Positions 1 through 6,700 are shown, counted from the stretch's first letter. The stretch: DNA of 8,411 nt from JBKBIP01 sp046297495 (GCA_046297495.1 JBKBIP010000070.1:1-8411), one strand, 5' to 3'. Numbers and translations are program-made. Notes: generated by a model from the sequence alone, not told the origin.

Positions 1-22
1 TGAGTTAGCCCGTTTGGGGGGG

Positions 23-49
23 GAGGAGATTTAGTGACCCGGACTCCTC
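23..49. other. Short inverted repeat behind a G8 run in the trpA leader
   Basis: GAGGAG (23-28) is complementary to CTCCTC (44-49) with a 15-nt loop, directly after a run of eight G (16-23). The GGAGGAG looks like a strong Shine-Dalgarno and stands 5 nt before a GTG at 34, but that frame closes after about 57 codons and encodes nothing recognisable. It is also about 66 nt from the trpA-frame ATG, too far to serve it directly. The role is unknown; the stem could hide or expose the purine-rich site. Confidence 0.25.
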
Positions 50-54
50 TGTTA

Positions 55-80
55 GTGGGCGAGCCACTGGCTCGCCCCAC
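55..80. repeat. Hairpin upstream of trpA, intergenic palindromic repeat copy 1
   Basis: GTGGGCGAGCC (55-65) pairs with GGCTCGCCCCAC (69-80) across a 3-nt loop, with one bulged C. The top strand from 52 reads TTAGTGGGCGAGCCAC. The bottom strand at the end of the kinase gene (about 1110 back to 1094) reads TTTAGCGGGCGAGCCAC, so the two are related copies in opposite orientation. It could be a terminator for a gene off the left edge or a dispersed REP-like element. No T-tract follows it. Confidence 0.55.
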
Positions 81-94
81 CGGTATTATTCTCC

Positions 95-1072
95 ATGCAT
101 TGCACCGTCGAAATCGAACGTCTGCCCAATGGTCTGTATCGGGCCTCGTGCGCGATGTTCCCCGATTGTCAAGCGGTGGCGGCCACGGCGGATGCGGCGC
201 GTGAGCGGGTGGAACAGGCGATTGAATTTATCTTGCGGCAAACTATGAATCCCATCGACTCCCTCTTTCAAGAGCTGCGTTCCCATGGTCGCAAGGCGTT
301 CATGCCGTTCGTGACGGCGGGCGATCCTGATTTATCGGCCACGCGACAATTGGTGCGCCGGCTGGCGCAATGCGGGGCCAACCTGGTGGAGATCGGCTTT
401 CCTTACAGCGACCCCATCGCCGATGGTCCGGTGATTCAAGCATCGTACAACCGCGCCCTCAAAAAGGGATTGCCCATCGCGGACCTCTTCGCCACTGTCC
501 AGGAATTGACACAGCTTCCTGAACTGCAAGCCGTGCCGTTGGTGGCGATGGTGTCGTATAGCTTGGTCTATCGCCGGGGAACGCGGCGGTTCGTCGAACA
601 AGCGAAAGGGGCGGGGTTCAGTGGCTTGATCGTGCCGGATTTACCCATCGAAGATCAAGGGGGAGACGCCGAGACCCTGTTTCAACTCGCCACCGAACAC
701 AACTTGAAACTCATCCAACTGGTCACGCCGACCACGCCGCCACAGCGTTCGGCCCGCATCGTGCGATTGTGCAGTGGTTTCGTGTATGTCGTCAGCGTCA
801 CCGGCATCACCGGCGAGCGCGATCGGCTGCCGGAGCGGTTGCTCGATCAGCTCCGCTTGCTGCGACAACAGACTGACTTGCCCCTGTGTGTCGGTTTCGG
901 CGTCAGCAAGCCGGAACACGCCGCCATGTTGCGTGAAGTGGCCGACGGCATCATCGTCGGCAGCGCCATCATCCGCCGCTTGGAACAAGCCGAGGACAAA
1001 CCGTGGGCGGATGTGGAAAACGACATTGCCGCGTTCGTGCGACCGTTGGTGGGGGCGTTGAATCCGCTTTAG
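95..1072 (+). CDS. trpA: Tryptophan synthase alpha subunit with N-terminal HicB-like extension
   Basis: The alpha subunit cleaves indole-3-glycerol phosphate to indole and glyceraldehyde-3-phosphate in the cytoplasm and channels indole to TrpB. The frame encodes 325 aa. Residues 51-325 are a full-length TrpA (275 aa): KAFMPFVTAGDPD at 67-79, then VEIGFPYSDPIADGP at 98-112 holding catalytic Glu99 and Asp110, which become E49 and D60 (the classical enteric numbers) when counted from Met51. VTGITG follows at 235-240, and the phosphate-binding GFGVSKPEH and IIVGSAI come later. Residues 1-49 are extra and resemble a HicB-type antitoxin fold: VEIERLPNGLYRASCAMFPDC, then an ERVEQAIEFIL helix. No stop separates the parts, and ATG95 is the only start available for the extension. 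Neither ATG95 nor ATG245 (Met51) has a clear Shine-Dalgarno, so the translated start is uncertain. No other trp gene is in view. The TrpA identity is very secure; the fusion is only moderately so. Confidence 0.95.
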   Translation: MHCTVEIERLPNGLYRASCAMFPDCQAVAATADAARERVEQAIEFILRQTMNPIDSLFQELRSHGRKAFMPFVTAGDPDLSATRQLVRRLAQCGANLVEIGFPYSDPIADGPVIQASYNRALKKGLPIADLFATVQELTQLPELQAVPLVAMVSYSLVYRRGTRRFVEQAKGAGFSGLIVPDLPIEDQGGDAETLFQLATEHNLKLIQLVTPTTPPQRSARIVRLCSGFVYVVSVTGITGERDRLPERLLDQLRLLRQQTDLPLCVGFGVSKPEHAAMLREVADGIIVGSAIIRRLEQAEDKPWADVENDIAAFVRPLVGALNPL

Positions 1073-1110
1073 AGCCACTGGCGCGGCAAGCCTGTGGCTC
1101 GCCCGCTAAA
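1068..1110. terminator. Shared bidirectional terminator/palindrome between convergent trpA and kinase genes
   Basis: An inner stem GAGCCAC (1072-1078) / GTGGCTC (1094-1100) and an outer stem TTTAG (1068-1072) / CTAAA (1106-1110) form an imperfect palindrome with an asymmetric CGCCCG insert. The TAG stop of trpA (1070-1072) and the TAG stop of the leftward kinase (1106-1108 on the top strand) are symmetric halves of the outer stem. The sequence GAGCCACTGGC also occurs at 61-71. It probably terminates both convergent transcripts, but it has no U-tract, so a REP-like role is also possible. Confidence 0.5.
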
Positions 1111-2518
1111 CGCTGATTATTTTCTCCACTGGTAACTCGATGTGAAAACACGTCCGGTCTTTTTGTCGTGACCAGTGAAGGCGGCCGCCGTGGGCTTCGG
1201 CCACTTGTCGGGCGATGGCCAGGCCCAAACCGACGCCGTCGCGCTTGCCGGTCACGAAGGGCTCGAACAAGCGTTCGGCGATGTCGGGCGGCGGTCCTGG
1301 GCCGGAGTCGATGATGTCCAGGATGGCGTTTTGTGTCGCGTCTTGGGGATTGGTTTGCAGGCGGGGGCCGTGAATCTCGACCCAGCCGTTCGGTCCCGCC
1401 GCTTCCACGGCATTGCTCAGAAGGTTCATCAGAAGCTGGCCGAGCTGTCCGGCATCGGCTGGGATCAGACCTGGATTGTCCGGCACTTGCCAGCGCAGGT
1501 CGATATGGGCGTGAAGGCAGCGGGGCTTGAGCAGGGCGACAGTCTCGGCCACCATCTGGGTGAAGGAGCAGGTTTCGATTCTGAGTTCCTCGGCCCGGCC
1601 CAATTCCAAGAAGCGTTTCAAGTTGACTTCCATCAGCGTCAATTGCCGTAACGCCACTTGTAGCGCTTCGGTGTCGCTGGCCGCGTCGGCGTCGCTCAGG
1701 TGCAGTTGCACGGCCAAGCGGGCGCCGGTGACGGCGTTGCGCAGCTGATGGGCCAAGCCGCCGCTGACTTGGCCCAGCAGGCGCAAGCGCTCGTTGCGGC
1801 GCATGGTTTCTTGCAGATGGGCAAGCTGCTGGGCCATGTCATTGACGGATTGGCTCAAATCGCGCAGCTCGTCGTCGCGGTGCGGCAGAGGCATGGGGCT
1901 GAAATCACCAGCGGCAATCAAGCGCGTGCGGCGCTCCAATTCCTGAATGCGCCGGCTCAACCGCTGGGCCACGCCAACGGCCAACGCCAACGCCGCCAGC
2001 CCGCCGAAGATGCCGAGCACCAATGAAGGGAAAATCGCCGCCCACATGGCATCGCGCCACAGGGTTTCGGGATAGAGAATGTACAACGACCCCCCGGCTA
2101 GGCTGCCGCGCTGAAACCGGACGCCGCCGCACAGATAATCTTGTCCTGAAATTGTCACTGTCGGCCCCAGCTCCAATTGTTGCCAGTCGTCGCCGACGGG
2201 GGCAATGGGGGTAGGCAGATCGTGGAGAAAGGTCAACGCGGTTCCCGGCTTCGCGGGCACATCGAGGGTAGTCACATAGTCTCCCCCCCCCACAAACAGA
2301 TAGTCCGCCCCGGACAACCCTTTCATCTGTTCGAGCACCCCTTGTGTCAGGGAAAAACGGGCCTCACTCAAGGTGCGGGCCACGTTGCGCACTTGGTCCT
2401 CGATCCGCCGCCGTTCGCGCGTTGCCGAGGCGTTGCCAGTCCAGACACTGATGCCGACCACTCCCAGGAGCAGCGTCACCAGCGGAATCAGTAGTTGATA
2501 GCGAATGCCTAAGCGCAC
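1106..2518 (-). CDS. Membrane-bound sensor histidine kinase (HAMP, HisKA, HATPase)
   Basis: A two-component sensor kinase: it senses a periplasmic or membrane signal, autophosphorylates on His and passes phosphate to a response regulator, none of which is in the window. Numbered from the GTG at 2518 (470 aa): TM1 about 9-28 (LLIPLVTLLLGVVGI); a roughly 130-residue extracytoplasmic sensor of no recognised class; TM2 about 159-182; HAMP about 184-236, including RLIAAGDF; H-box GLAHQLRN with His257; N-box LLMNLLSNAVEA with Asn369; G1 box IIDSGPGP with Asp404; F-box LFEPFVTGK; G2 GVGLGLAIA. The frame stays open to a TTG at 2659, but that would overlap yidC, and the residues before VRLGIRYQLL look non-coding, so GTG2518 is preferred. 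A run of nine C on the top strand (2283-2291) lies in the sensor region. The Gln after the phospho-His replaces the acidic residue common in HisKA proteins. The signal and the partner are unknown. Confidence 0.9.
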   Translation of the reverse strand: MRLGIRYQLLIPLVTLLLGVVGISVWTGNASATRERRRIEDQVRNVARTLSEARFSLTQGVLEQMKGLSGADYLFVGGGDYVTTLDVPAKPGTALTFLHDLPTPIAPVGDDWQQLELGPTVTISGQDYLCGGVRFQRGSLAGGSLYILYPETLWRDAMWAAIFPSLVLGIFGGLAALALAVGVAQRLSRRIQELERRTRLIAAGDFSPMPLPHRDDELRDLSQSVNDMAQQLAHLQETMRRNERLRLLGQVSGGLAHQLRNAVTGARLAVQLHLSDADAASDTEALQVALRQLTLMEVNLKRFLELGRAEELRIETCSFTQMVAETVALLKPRCLHAHIDLRWQVPDNPGLIPADAGQLGQLLMNLLSNAVEAAGPNGWVEIHGPRLQTNPQDATQNAILDIIDSGPGPPPDIAERLFEPFVTGKRDGVGLGLAIARQVAEAHGGRLHWSRQKDRTCFHIELPVEKIISV

Positions 2519-2545
2519 GGGTATCCCGGAACCGACGTTGGGAGC

Positions 2546-2562
2546 GCGCGTCTTCGACGCGC
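2546..2562. promoter_or_regulatory. Palindrome in the divergent kinase/yidC intergenic region
   Basis: GCGCGTC (2546-2552) and GACGCGC (2556-2562) form a perfect 7-bp stem with a 3-nt TTC loop, in the roughly 130 bp between the leftward kinase start and yidC. On the top strand it is followed by a pyrimidine-rich stretch and a TTGACT (2574-2579) that could be a -35 box for yidC, although no convincing -10 lies at proper spacing. It may be an operator for one or both genes, or a small attenuator hairpin. Confidence 0.3.
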
Positions 2563-2650
2563 ATCTCTTCTTCTTGACTGGGCAACTTGCTACGATAGTC
2601 GATAGCAGCTCCAGGCGTTGAACCGGATCGAATGAAAGTTGATAGCGACC

Positions 2651-5029
2651 ATGCAGCAAAAAAACTTACTGCTGTTCTTCATAATATCTCTGGGCATCCT
2701 CCTCGGCTGGTCGTGGTTGCAATCGAAGTTGTGGCCGCCGCAACCCAAACCTGAACCACCCGCGCCCGATCCCGCCCTCGTCTGGCAAGAGCCACGGTTA
2801 CGCCAACAAGGACAAGCCGTGGGGCAGTGGACCGCCGTGGGGCTTGACCCTCTGGGCATCGCGGTGACACAAATGGCCTTGGCGGAGCAAACCCCTTCTC
2901 CCCAACCGGAAGAGTGGCGTTTCCCGTCCCACCTCTCGGCCAGCCAACGCCGCACCTTGATTCCGCGGCTGATCGCCGACGCCGTGCCGACGGCATGGGA
3001 CAGCGGCTTGCTAAACCTGGCTGCCCAATTGCCAGTGGCTTTGCACCAGCGCGAGCTGATCGCCCGGACGGCCATTCGAGAGATCCAGCGTGTCACGTTG
3101 GGGAGCTACGATGAGCATAGCCCGTTCAATCTCCAAGTGGTCCTCACCTCTCGCGGCGCCGGCGTGGAACGGCTCATCCTGAACAAATTCGAGGCCGCCA
3201 ATCGCATGGGCTTGCCCGAAGACCGTCACATGACGCTGATCCCGCCCACGGCCGAGCCGTCCAACCTACTCTACCACTACGTCAACCCAGGAGACAACCG
3301 CCCCTTGGACACGCTCGCCAAGCTGCCCTGGACGTTGGTGAGTCAATCGACCGACCCTGGCGCCGCCGAGCATAGCGCCGTGTTTCAGGCCGAGATTCCC
3401 GGTCAGGACATTGTCATCACCAAAACTTACACCCTGGCAACCGGCACCTATCATCTTGGCCTGGCGGTGCGGTTGGAAAACCGCGCTCCAGAAGGCTCCC
3501 CCCCCATCAAGACGCGCTACCAACTGGCCGGGGCGCATGGCTTGCCCATTGAAGGCGTTTGGTACACCACCATCTTCCGCAATGCCTTGGTGGGTTGGCA
3601 AGAGAGTGGCAGCGAATGGCGGTCGTTGGAGGACGCGCGGCAAATTGGACTGTGGGAAGGAGGCAACCGCGTCGAGCGGGGGGACAACAAGGTCATCCGC
3701 TACGCCGCCGTGGCCATCCAGTTCTTTGCTTCCGCCGTGGTCGTGGACGTTGACCAGCGCGATGGCCAACCGGACAATTTCATCGAGCGCGTGCGGGCCA
3801 CCCTCGAAAGCCCCCCCGACCTGAATTTCCCCCAGAACAACGACATCACGGTCCGCCTCACCACCGAGGAGCTGACGCTGGCGCCGAACCAAGTCATCGA
3901 ACATCGCTACTTGCTCTATAACGGTCCCGTGAAAGTGCGGTTGCTGAATTATCTCGAAGGCAATAAGGCCGTGGCGCCGGAGCTGGTGGCGCATTACGAA
4001 GATAAACTGGGGCTGTACACGCTGACCGATTATCCCTCGCCGGGAGTGATGGGAAGATTCTCCAGCTCCATCGGTTTGACCTGGTTGATTGTTAAATTCA
4101 CCAACTTGATGCACTGGTTGATCCACGTCCTGCACAACTATTTGCTGCTGTGGTACGGTCTGTGCATCATCATGCTGACGATCCTGGTGCGCGGCGCTTT
4201 GTTTCCGCTCAGCCGCCGGCAAGCTCTGCAAGGGCGGGAAATGCAGGAGAAGATGGCCAAGATCGCCCCGGAGATGAAAAAGCTCAAGGAAAAATACCGC
4301 AACGACTTCCAGGCGCTGACGCAGGCTCAGCAAGAATTGTATCGCCGCCACGGCATCAATCCCTTCGCCACGCTCGGCGGCTGCTTGTTGTTGTTCGTGC
4401 AGATGCCGGTATTCCTGGGGCTGTACTTCGCCTTGCAGGAGAGTATTTTCCTGCGTTTGGCGTCGTTCTTGTGGATCGAGAACCTGGCCGCCCCGGATAT
4501 GTTGTTTTGGTGGAGTGAGAACATCCCTCTGCTGAGCACCCCAGATCAGATGGGCAGCATGTTGTATCTGGGGCCGTATTTCAACCTGCTGCCAGTGTTG
4601 GCCGTGACGTTCATGATCCTGCAACAGAAGATCATGATGCCCCCGCCCACCGATGAGCAACAGGAAATGCAACAAAAGATGATGAAGTACATGATGGTGT
4701 TCTTCGGCATCCTGTTCTACAAGATCGCGGCGGGGTTGTGCGTCTATTTCATCGCCAGTAGCATCTGGGGCTTGGCCGAGCGCAAGTTGCTTCCCAAATC
4801 CAAGACGGCAGAGGGAGAAAGTTCGACGCCGACAACCGATAGTCGGCCCGCCGCGCGCCCCGGAGTGGCAAAAGAAGAACCGCCCAACGGCTTGCGGCAG
4901 CGGTTGCGAGCGTGGTGGGATCGGGTGCTGGAGGAAGCCGGTAAGCAACCGCAAGCCCGCAAGCAACTTCCCAAGGATACGCTGGCCAAGAAGAAACCAC
5001 GCCGCGACGACGGCAAATCGCGGCGCTGA
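2651..5029 (+). CDS. yidC: Membrane protein insertase YidC
   Basis: YidC/Oxa1/Alb3 insertase: it inserts and folds inner-membrane proteins alone or with SecYEG. From ATG2651 it is 792 aa, far longer than E. coli YidC (548). A TTG four codons earlier (2639) is in frame, but MQQKNLLLFFIISLGILLGW is the natural N-terminus. TM1 is about 6-23, followed by a Pro-rich linker and a large periplasmic beta-rich domain to about 455. The five-helix core is about 475-708. It has the conserved hydrophilic-groove Arg514 (TILVRGALFPLS), a charged cytoplasmic helical hairpin 524-549 (REMQEKMAKIAPEMKKLKEKY), the INPFATLGGCLLLFVQMPVFLGLYFAL segment, and the final KIAAGLCVYFIASSIWGL helix. The last 40 or so residues are very basic (KKKPRRDDGKSRR), a likely ribosome-contacting tail. 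Residues about 85-150 look like an addition before the usual periplasmic fold. mnmE follows after 9 bp, so the two are probably co-transcribed. Runs of eight C (3498-3505) and seven C (about 3811) are possible frameshift hot spots. Confidence 0.96.
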   Translation: MQQKNLLLFFIISLGILLGWSWLQSKLWPPQPKPEPPAPDPALVWQEPRLRQQGQAVGQWTAVGLDPLGIAVTQMALAEQTPSPQPEEWRFPSHLSASQRRTLIPRLIADAVPTAWDSGLLNLAAQLPVALHQRELIARTAIREIQRVTLGSYDEHSPFNLQVVLTSRGAGVERLILNKFEAANRMGLPEDRHMTLIPPTAEPSNLLYHYVNPGDNRPLDTLAKLPWTLVSQSTDPGAAEHSAVFQAEIPGQDIVITKTYTLATGTYHLGLAVRLENRAPEGSPPIKTRYQLAGAHGLPIEGVWYTTIFRNALVGWQESGSEWRSLEDARQIGLWEGGNRVERGDNKVIRYAAVAIQFFASAVVVDVDQRDGQPDNFIERVRATLESPPDLNFPQNNDITVRLTTEELTLAPNQVIEHRYLLYNGPVKVRLLNYLEGNKAVAPELVAHYEDKLGLYTLTDYPSPGVMGRFSSSIGLTWLIVKFTNLMHWLIHVLHNYLLLWYGLCIIMLTILVRGALFPLSRRQALQGREMQEKMAKIAPEMKKLKEKYRNDFQALTQAQQELYRRHGINPFATLGGCLLLFVQMPVFLGLYFALQESIFLRLASFLWIENLAAPDMLFWWSENIPLLSTPDQMGSMLYLGPYFNLLPVLAVTFMILQQKIMMPPPTDEQQEMQQKMMKYMMVFFGILFYKIAAGLCVYFIASSIWGLAERKLLPKSKTAEGESSTPTTDSRPAARPGVAKEEPPNGLRQRLRAWWDRVLEEAGKQPQARKQLPKDTLAKKKPRRDDGKSRR

Positions 5030-5038
5030 CTGGCTGCC

Positions 5039-6373
5039 ATGAACCTCGATCCACACGATACCATTGTCGCTCTCGCCACGCCGCTGGAGCCGGGCCGGCG
5101 CGGCATCATCCGTCTGAGCGGGCCGCAGGCGCTGGCGGTGGCATTGCGGCTTTTCACGCCGACCGTGACGGGACCCATTCCTCCGCGCCGATGCCAGGCG
5201 GGGAGTTTACGGCTTCCCGATGTCCCTTCCCCCTTGCCCGCCGATTTGTATTTCTGGAAATCCCCTCATAGTTACACCGGCCAGGACGTGGTGGAGTTGC
5301 ACACGCTCTCCTGCCCGCCGCTATTGGAGTTGGCGGTGGCGGAGCTGCTGCGCGCCGGGGCACGGGCGGCGCAGCCGGGAGAATTCACGCTCCGGGCTTT
5401 TCTGGCCGGCAAGCTCGACTTGCCCCGCGCCGAGGCCGTGCTGGGCGTGATCGAGGCCCGCGACCGCGACGAGCTGCGCCAAGCCTTGACGCAACTGGCC
5501 GGGGGCGTCACGCAACCGCTAACCGGATTGCGCGACGACTTGCTCAACCTGTTGGCGGACGTGGAAGCGGGCTTGGATTTCGTCGCGGAAGACATTCATT
5601 TCGTTAGCCGGGAGGACCTGCTGCACCGGCTGGCCAAGGGACTGGCCCAATTGACTCTGCTCCGCAAACAGCTCGAACAGCGGGCGGCGCGGCGGCCCAC
5701 GTTTCGCGTGGTGCTCGTCGGCCGGCCCAACGCCGGCAAGAGCAGCTTGTTCAACGCCTTGACGCAAGGGCAAGCCCTGGTCAGCGATCAACCTGGCACC
5801 ACCCGCGATTACCTGATCGGTCAACTATCCGACAACGAAACGACCATCGAATTGATCGACACCGCCGGCTGGCAAGAGCCTGTGTCTCCGCTTGAGGACC
5901 AAGCCCAGCACCTGAGCCGGCAACAAGGGGAACAGGCTGATTGTCTGCTGCTGTGCCTCGAAGCGGGCCAGGCGCCCACCGCCGACGAAGCCGTCTGGCT
6001 GCGACATCCCCCCCCGCCGCGGGTCGTGGCCGTGACGACCAAATGCGACCAACAACCCGCCGCCAATCACCGCTTGTCCACCAGCGCCGTCACGGGCCAG
6101 GGATTGGATACCTTGAAAAATCTGCTGTTCGATCTGGCGCGCGGCCAACCGCGCCAACCGCTGGCCCCCAGCTTGAGCCGCTGCCAACACCATGTCGATG
6201 CCTGCCTGGATCATCTCCGCCAAGCCCATGCCGCCGTGCTCTTCGACGACCCCGCCGAATTACTGGCCCTGGAACTCCGCGCCGCCCTCGATCAGCTCGG
6301 CGCCATGGTCGGCGCCATCCACACGGACGATTTATTGGACCGCATCTTCAGCCGCTTTTGCATTGGCAAATGA
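5039..6373 (+). CDS. mnmE: tRNA uridine-5-carboxymethylaminomethyl GTPase MnmE (TrmE)
   Basis: With MnmG, MnmE makes the (carboxymethyl)aminomethyl group at C5 of wobble U34 in certain tRNAs, using a folate one-carbon unit and GTP hydrolysis in a dimer. The protein is 444 aa, a normal full length (E. coli 454). The N-terminal folate-binding domain is about 1-118 (DTIVALATP, GIIRLSGP, SYTGQDVVELHTL, QPGEFTLRAFLAGKLDLPRAEAV). A helical domain is interrupted by the G domain (about 220-370): P-loop GRPNAGKSS 228-236, G2 TTRD 254-257, G3 DTAG 274-277, G4 TKCD 334-337, G5 SA 349-350. The protein ends in the family hallmark FCIGK, whose Cys441 corresponds to the catalytically important C-terminal Cys. 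G4 has Thr in place of the usual Asn of NKxD. It starts 9 bp after yidC with no strong Shine-Dalgarno, which suggests translational coupling. A run of eight C (6008-6015) encodes a Pro stretch before G4. Confidence 0.97.
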   Translation: MNLDPHDTIVALATPLEPGRRGIIRLSGPQALAVALRLFTPTVTGPIPPRRCQAGSLRLPDVPSPLPADLYFWKSPHSYTGQDVVELHTLSCPPLLELAVAELLRAGARAAQPGEFTLRAFLAGKLDLPRAEAVLGVIEARDRDELRQALTQLAGGVTQPLTGLRDDLLNLLADVEAGLDFVAEDIHFVSREDLLHRLAKGLAQLTLLRKQLEQRAARRPTFRVVLVGRPNAGKSSLFNALTQGQALVSDQPGTTRDYLIGQLSDNETTIELIDTAGWQEPVSPLEDQAQHLSRQQGEQADCLLLCLEAGQAPTADEAVWLRHPPPPRVVAVTTKCDQQPAANHRLSTSAVTGQGLDTLKNLLFDLARGQPRQPLAPSLSRCQHHVDACLDHLRQAHAAVLFDDPAELLALELRAALDQLGAMVGAIHTDDLLDRIFSRFCIGK

Positions 6374-6397
6374 GCCTTGCTTTTTGCTGTTTCTTGA

Positions 6398-6407
6398 CGG
6401 AATTCCG
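6398..6407. promoter_or_regulatory. 10-bp perfect palindrome downstream of mnmE
   Basis: CGGAATTCCG is self-complementary and overlaps TTGACGG (6394-6400), a -35-like hexamer. The TATAAT at 6442 is 42 bp from that hexamer, too far to form one sigma70 promoter with it. It may be an operator or recombinase site, or coincidence. Confidence 0.25.
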
Positions 6408-6414
6408 CTGGTTG

Positions 6415-6447
6415 GGAAGGGAAATCGGAAGGGAAATGGCGTATAAT
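6415..6447 (+). promoter_or_regulatory. Promoter of the 70-aa gene: 12-bp tandem repeat plus consensus TATAAT
   Basis: TATAAT (6442-6447) matches the sigma70 -10 consensus exactly. Immediately upstream are two tandem copies of GGAAGGGAAAT(C/G), at 6415-6426 and 6427-6438. These occupy the place where a -35 box should be, and no TTGACA-like hexamer lies 16-18 bp upstream. The purine-rich repeats may be an activator or integrase-arm binding site that replaces the -35 contact. Initiation would be expected around 6453-6456. Confidence 0.5.
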
Positions 6448-6449
6448 TG

Positions 6450-6477
6450 CTCCAGGGGGAAGAAATATCACCTGGAG
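6450..6477 (+). promoter_or_regulatory. Inverted repeat overlapping the start point and Shine-Dalgarno
   Basis: CTCCAGG (6450-6456) is the exact complement of CCTGGAG (6471-6477), with 14 nt between. The right arm contains most of the Shine-Dalgarno GGAGGG (6474-6479) of the gene starting at 6488. If transcripts start upstream of 6450 the RNA hairpin would hide the ribosome site. If they start near 6454 it would act instead as a DNA operator straddling +1. Confidence 0.45.
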
Positions 6478-6487
6478 GGTTCCAGCC

Positions 6488-6700
6488 ATGAGTCGCAGGG
6501 GAAGAAAAGCGAGCGTCCGCTACTACGCCAGCAAGGGCGGCTACTTCACGCACTTCGAGGGCAAGAACATCCGCCTCGCCGACGGACCGGACGATGCCCC
6601 GAAGGGCAAGACCTACCTTGCCGCCCTCGCCCGCTTCCAGGAGTTGATGCAGGTCAGCCATGCCGACACCGCCGACCAGGAGTTGCCAGATGCGGCCTGA
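6488..6700 (+). CDS. Small protein like the N-terminal module of planctomycete integrases (truncated or stand-alone)
   Basis: A 70-aa basic-to-neutral protein. SVRYYASKGGYFTHFEGKNI followed by RLADGPDDAPKGKTYLAALARFQELM strongly recalls the first 50-60 residues of planctomycete tyrosine recombinases. In those, a small beta-sheet DNA-contacting segment and GPDDAP...TYLAAL precede the core-binding and catalytic domains. Here the similarity ends at about residue 62 (HADTADQ), a stop follows, and there is no R-H-R-Y catalytic domain. The gene is nonetheless well equipped: a consensus -10, GGAGGG 8 nt before the ATG, and a strong hairpin 48 bp after the stop. It is either the stump of an integrase cut by deletion or a free-standing DNA-binding protein that might bind the same arm sites. 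Its place next to mnmE and in front of conjugation-gene remains fits an integrated element. The family link is from memory; the function is inferred. Confidence 0.7.
   Translation: MSRRGRKASVRYYASKGGYFTHFEGKNIRLADGPDDAPKGKTYLAALARFQELMQVSHADTADQELPDAA

Noticed and set aside
34..207. GTG frame behind GGAGGAG before trpA
   Set aside because: Good Shine-Dalgarno spacing, but the translation is not protein-like, overlaps trpA in another frame and stops quickly.
1175..1651. 158-codon open frame opposite the histidine kinase
   Set aside because: It is the mirror of the ATPase and H-box coding region; the kinase motifs on the other strand are complete.
2519..2659. Longer kinase N-terminus from TTG 2659
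   Set aside because: It would overlap the yidC start. The added residues (KKKRCASKTRAP) do not resemble a kinase leader, whereas GTG2518 sits just before the first membrane helix.
3266..5056. 596-codon open frame antisense to yidC
   Set aside because: It is very rich in Gln, His and Gly, typical of the reverse of a GC-rich gene, and has no recognisable domain. The yidC strand gives a clear full-length protein.
6394..6447. TTGACG plus TATAAT as one sigma70 promoter
   Set aside because: The spacing is 42 bp instead of about 17.
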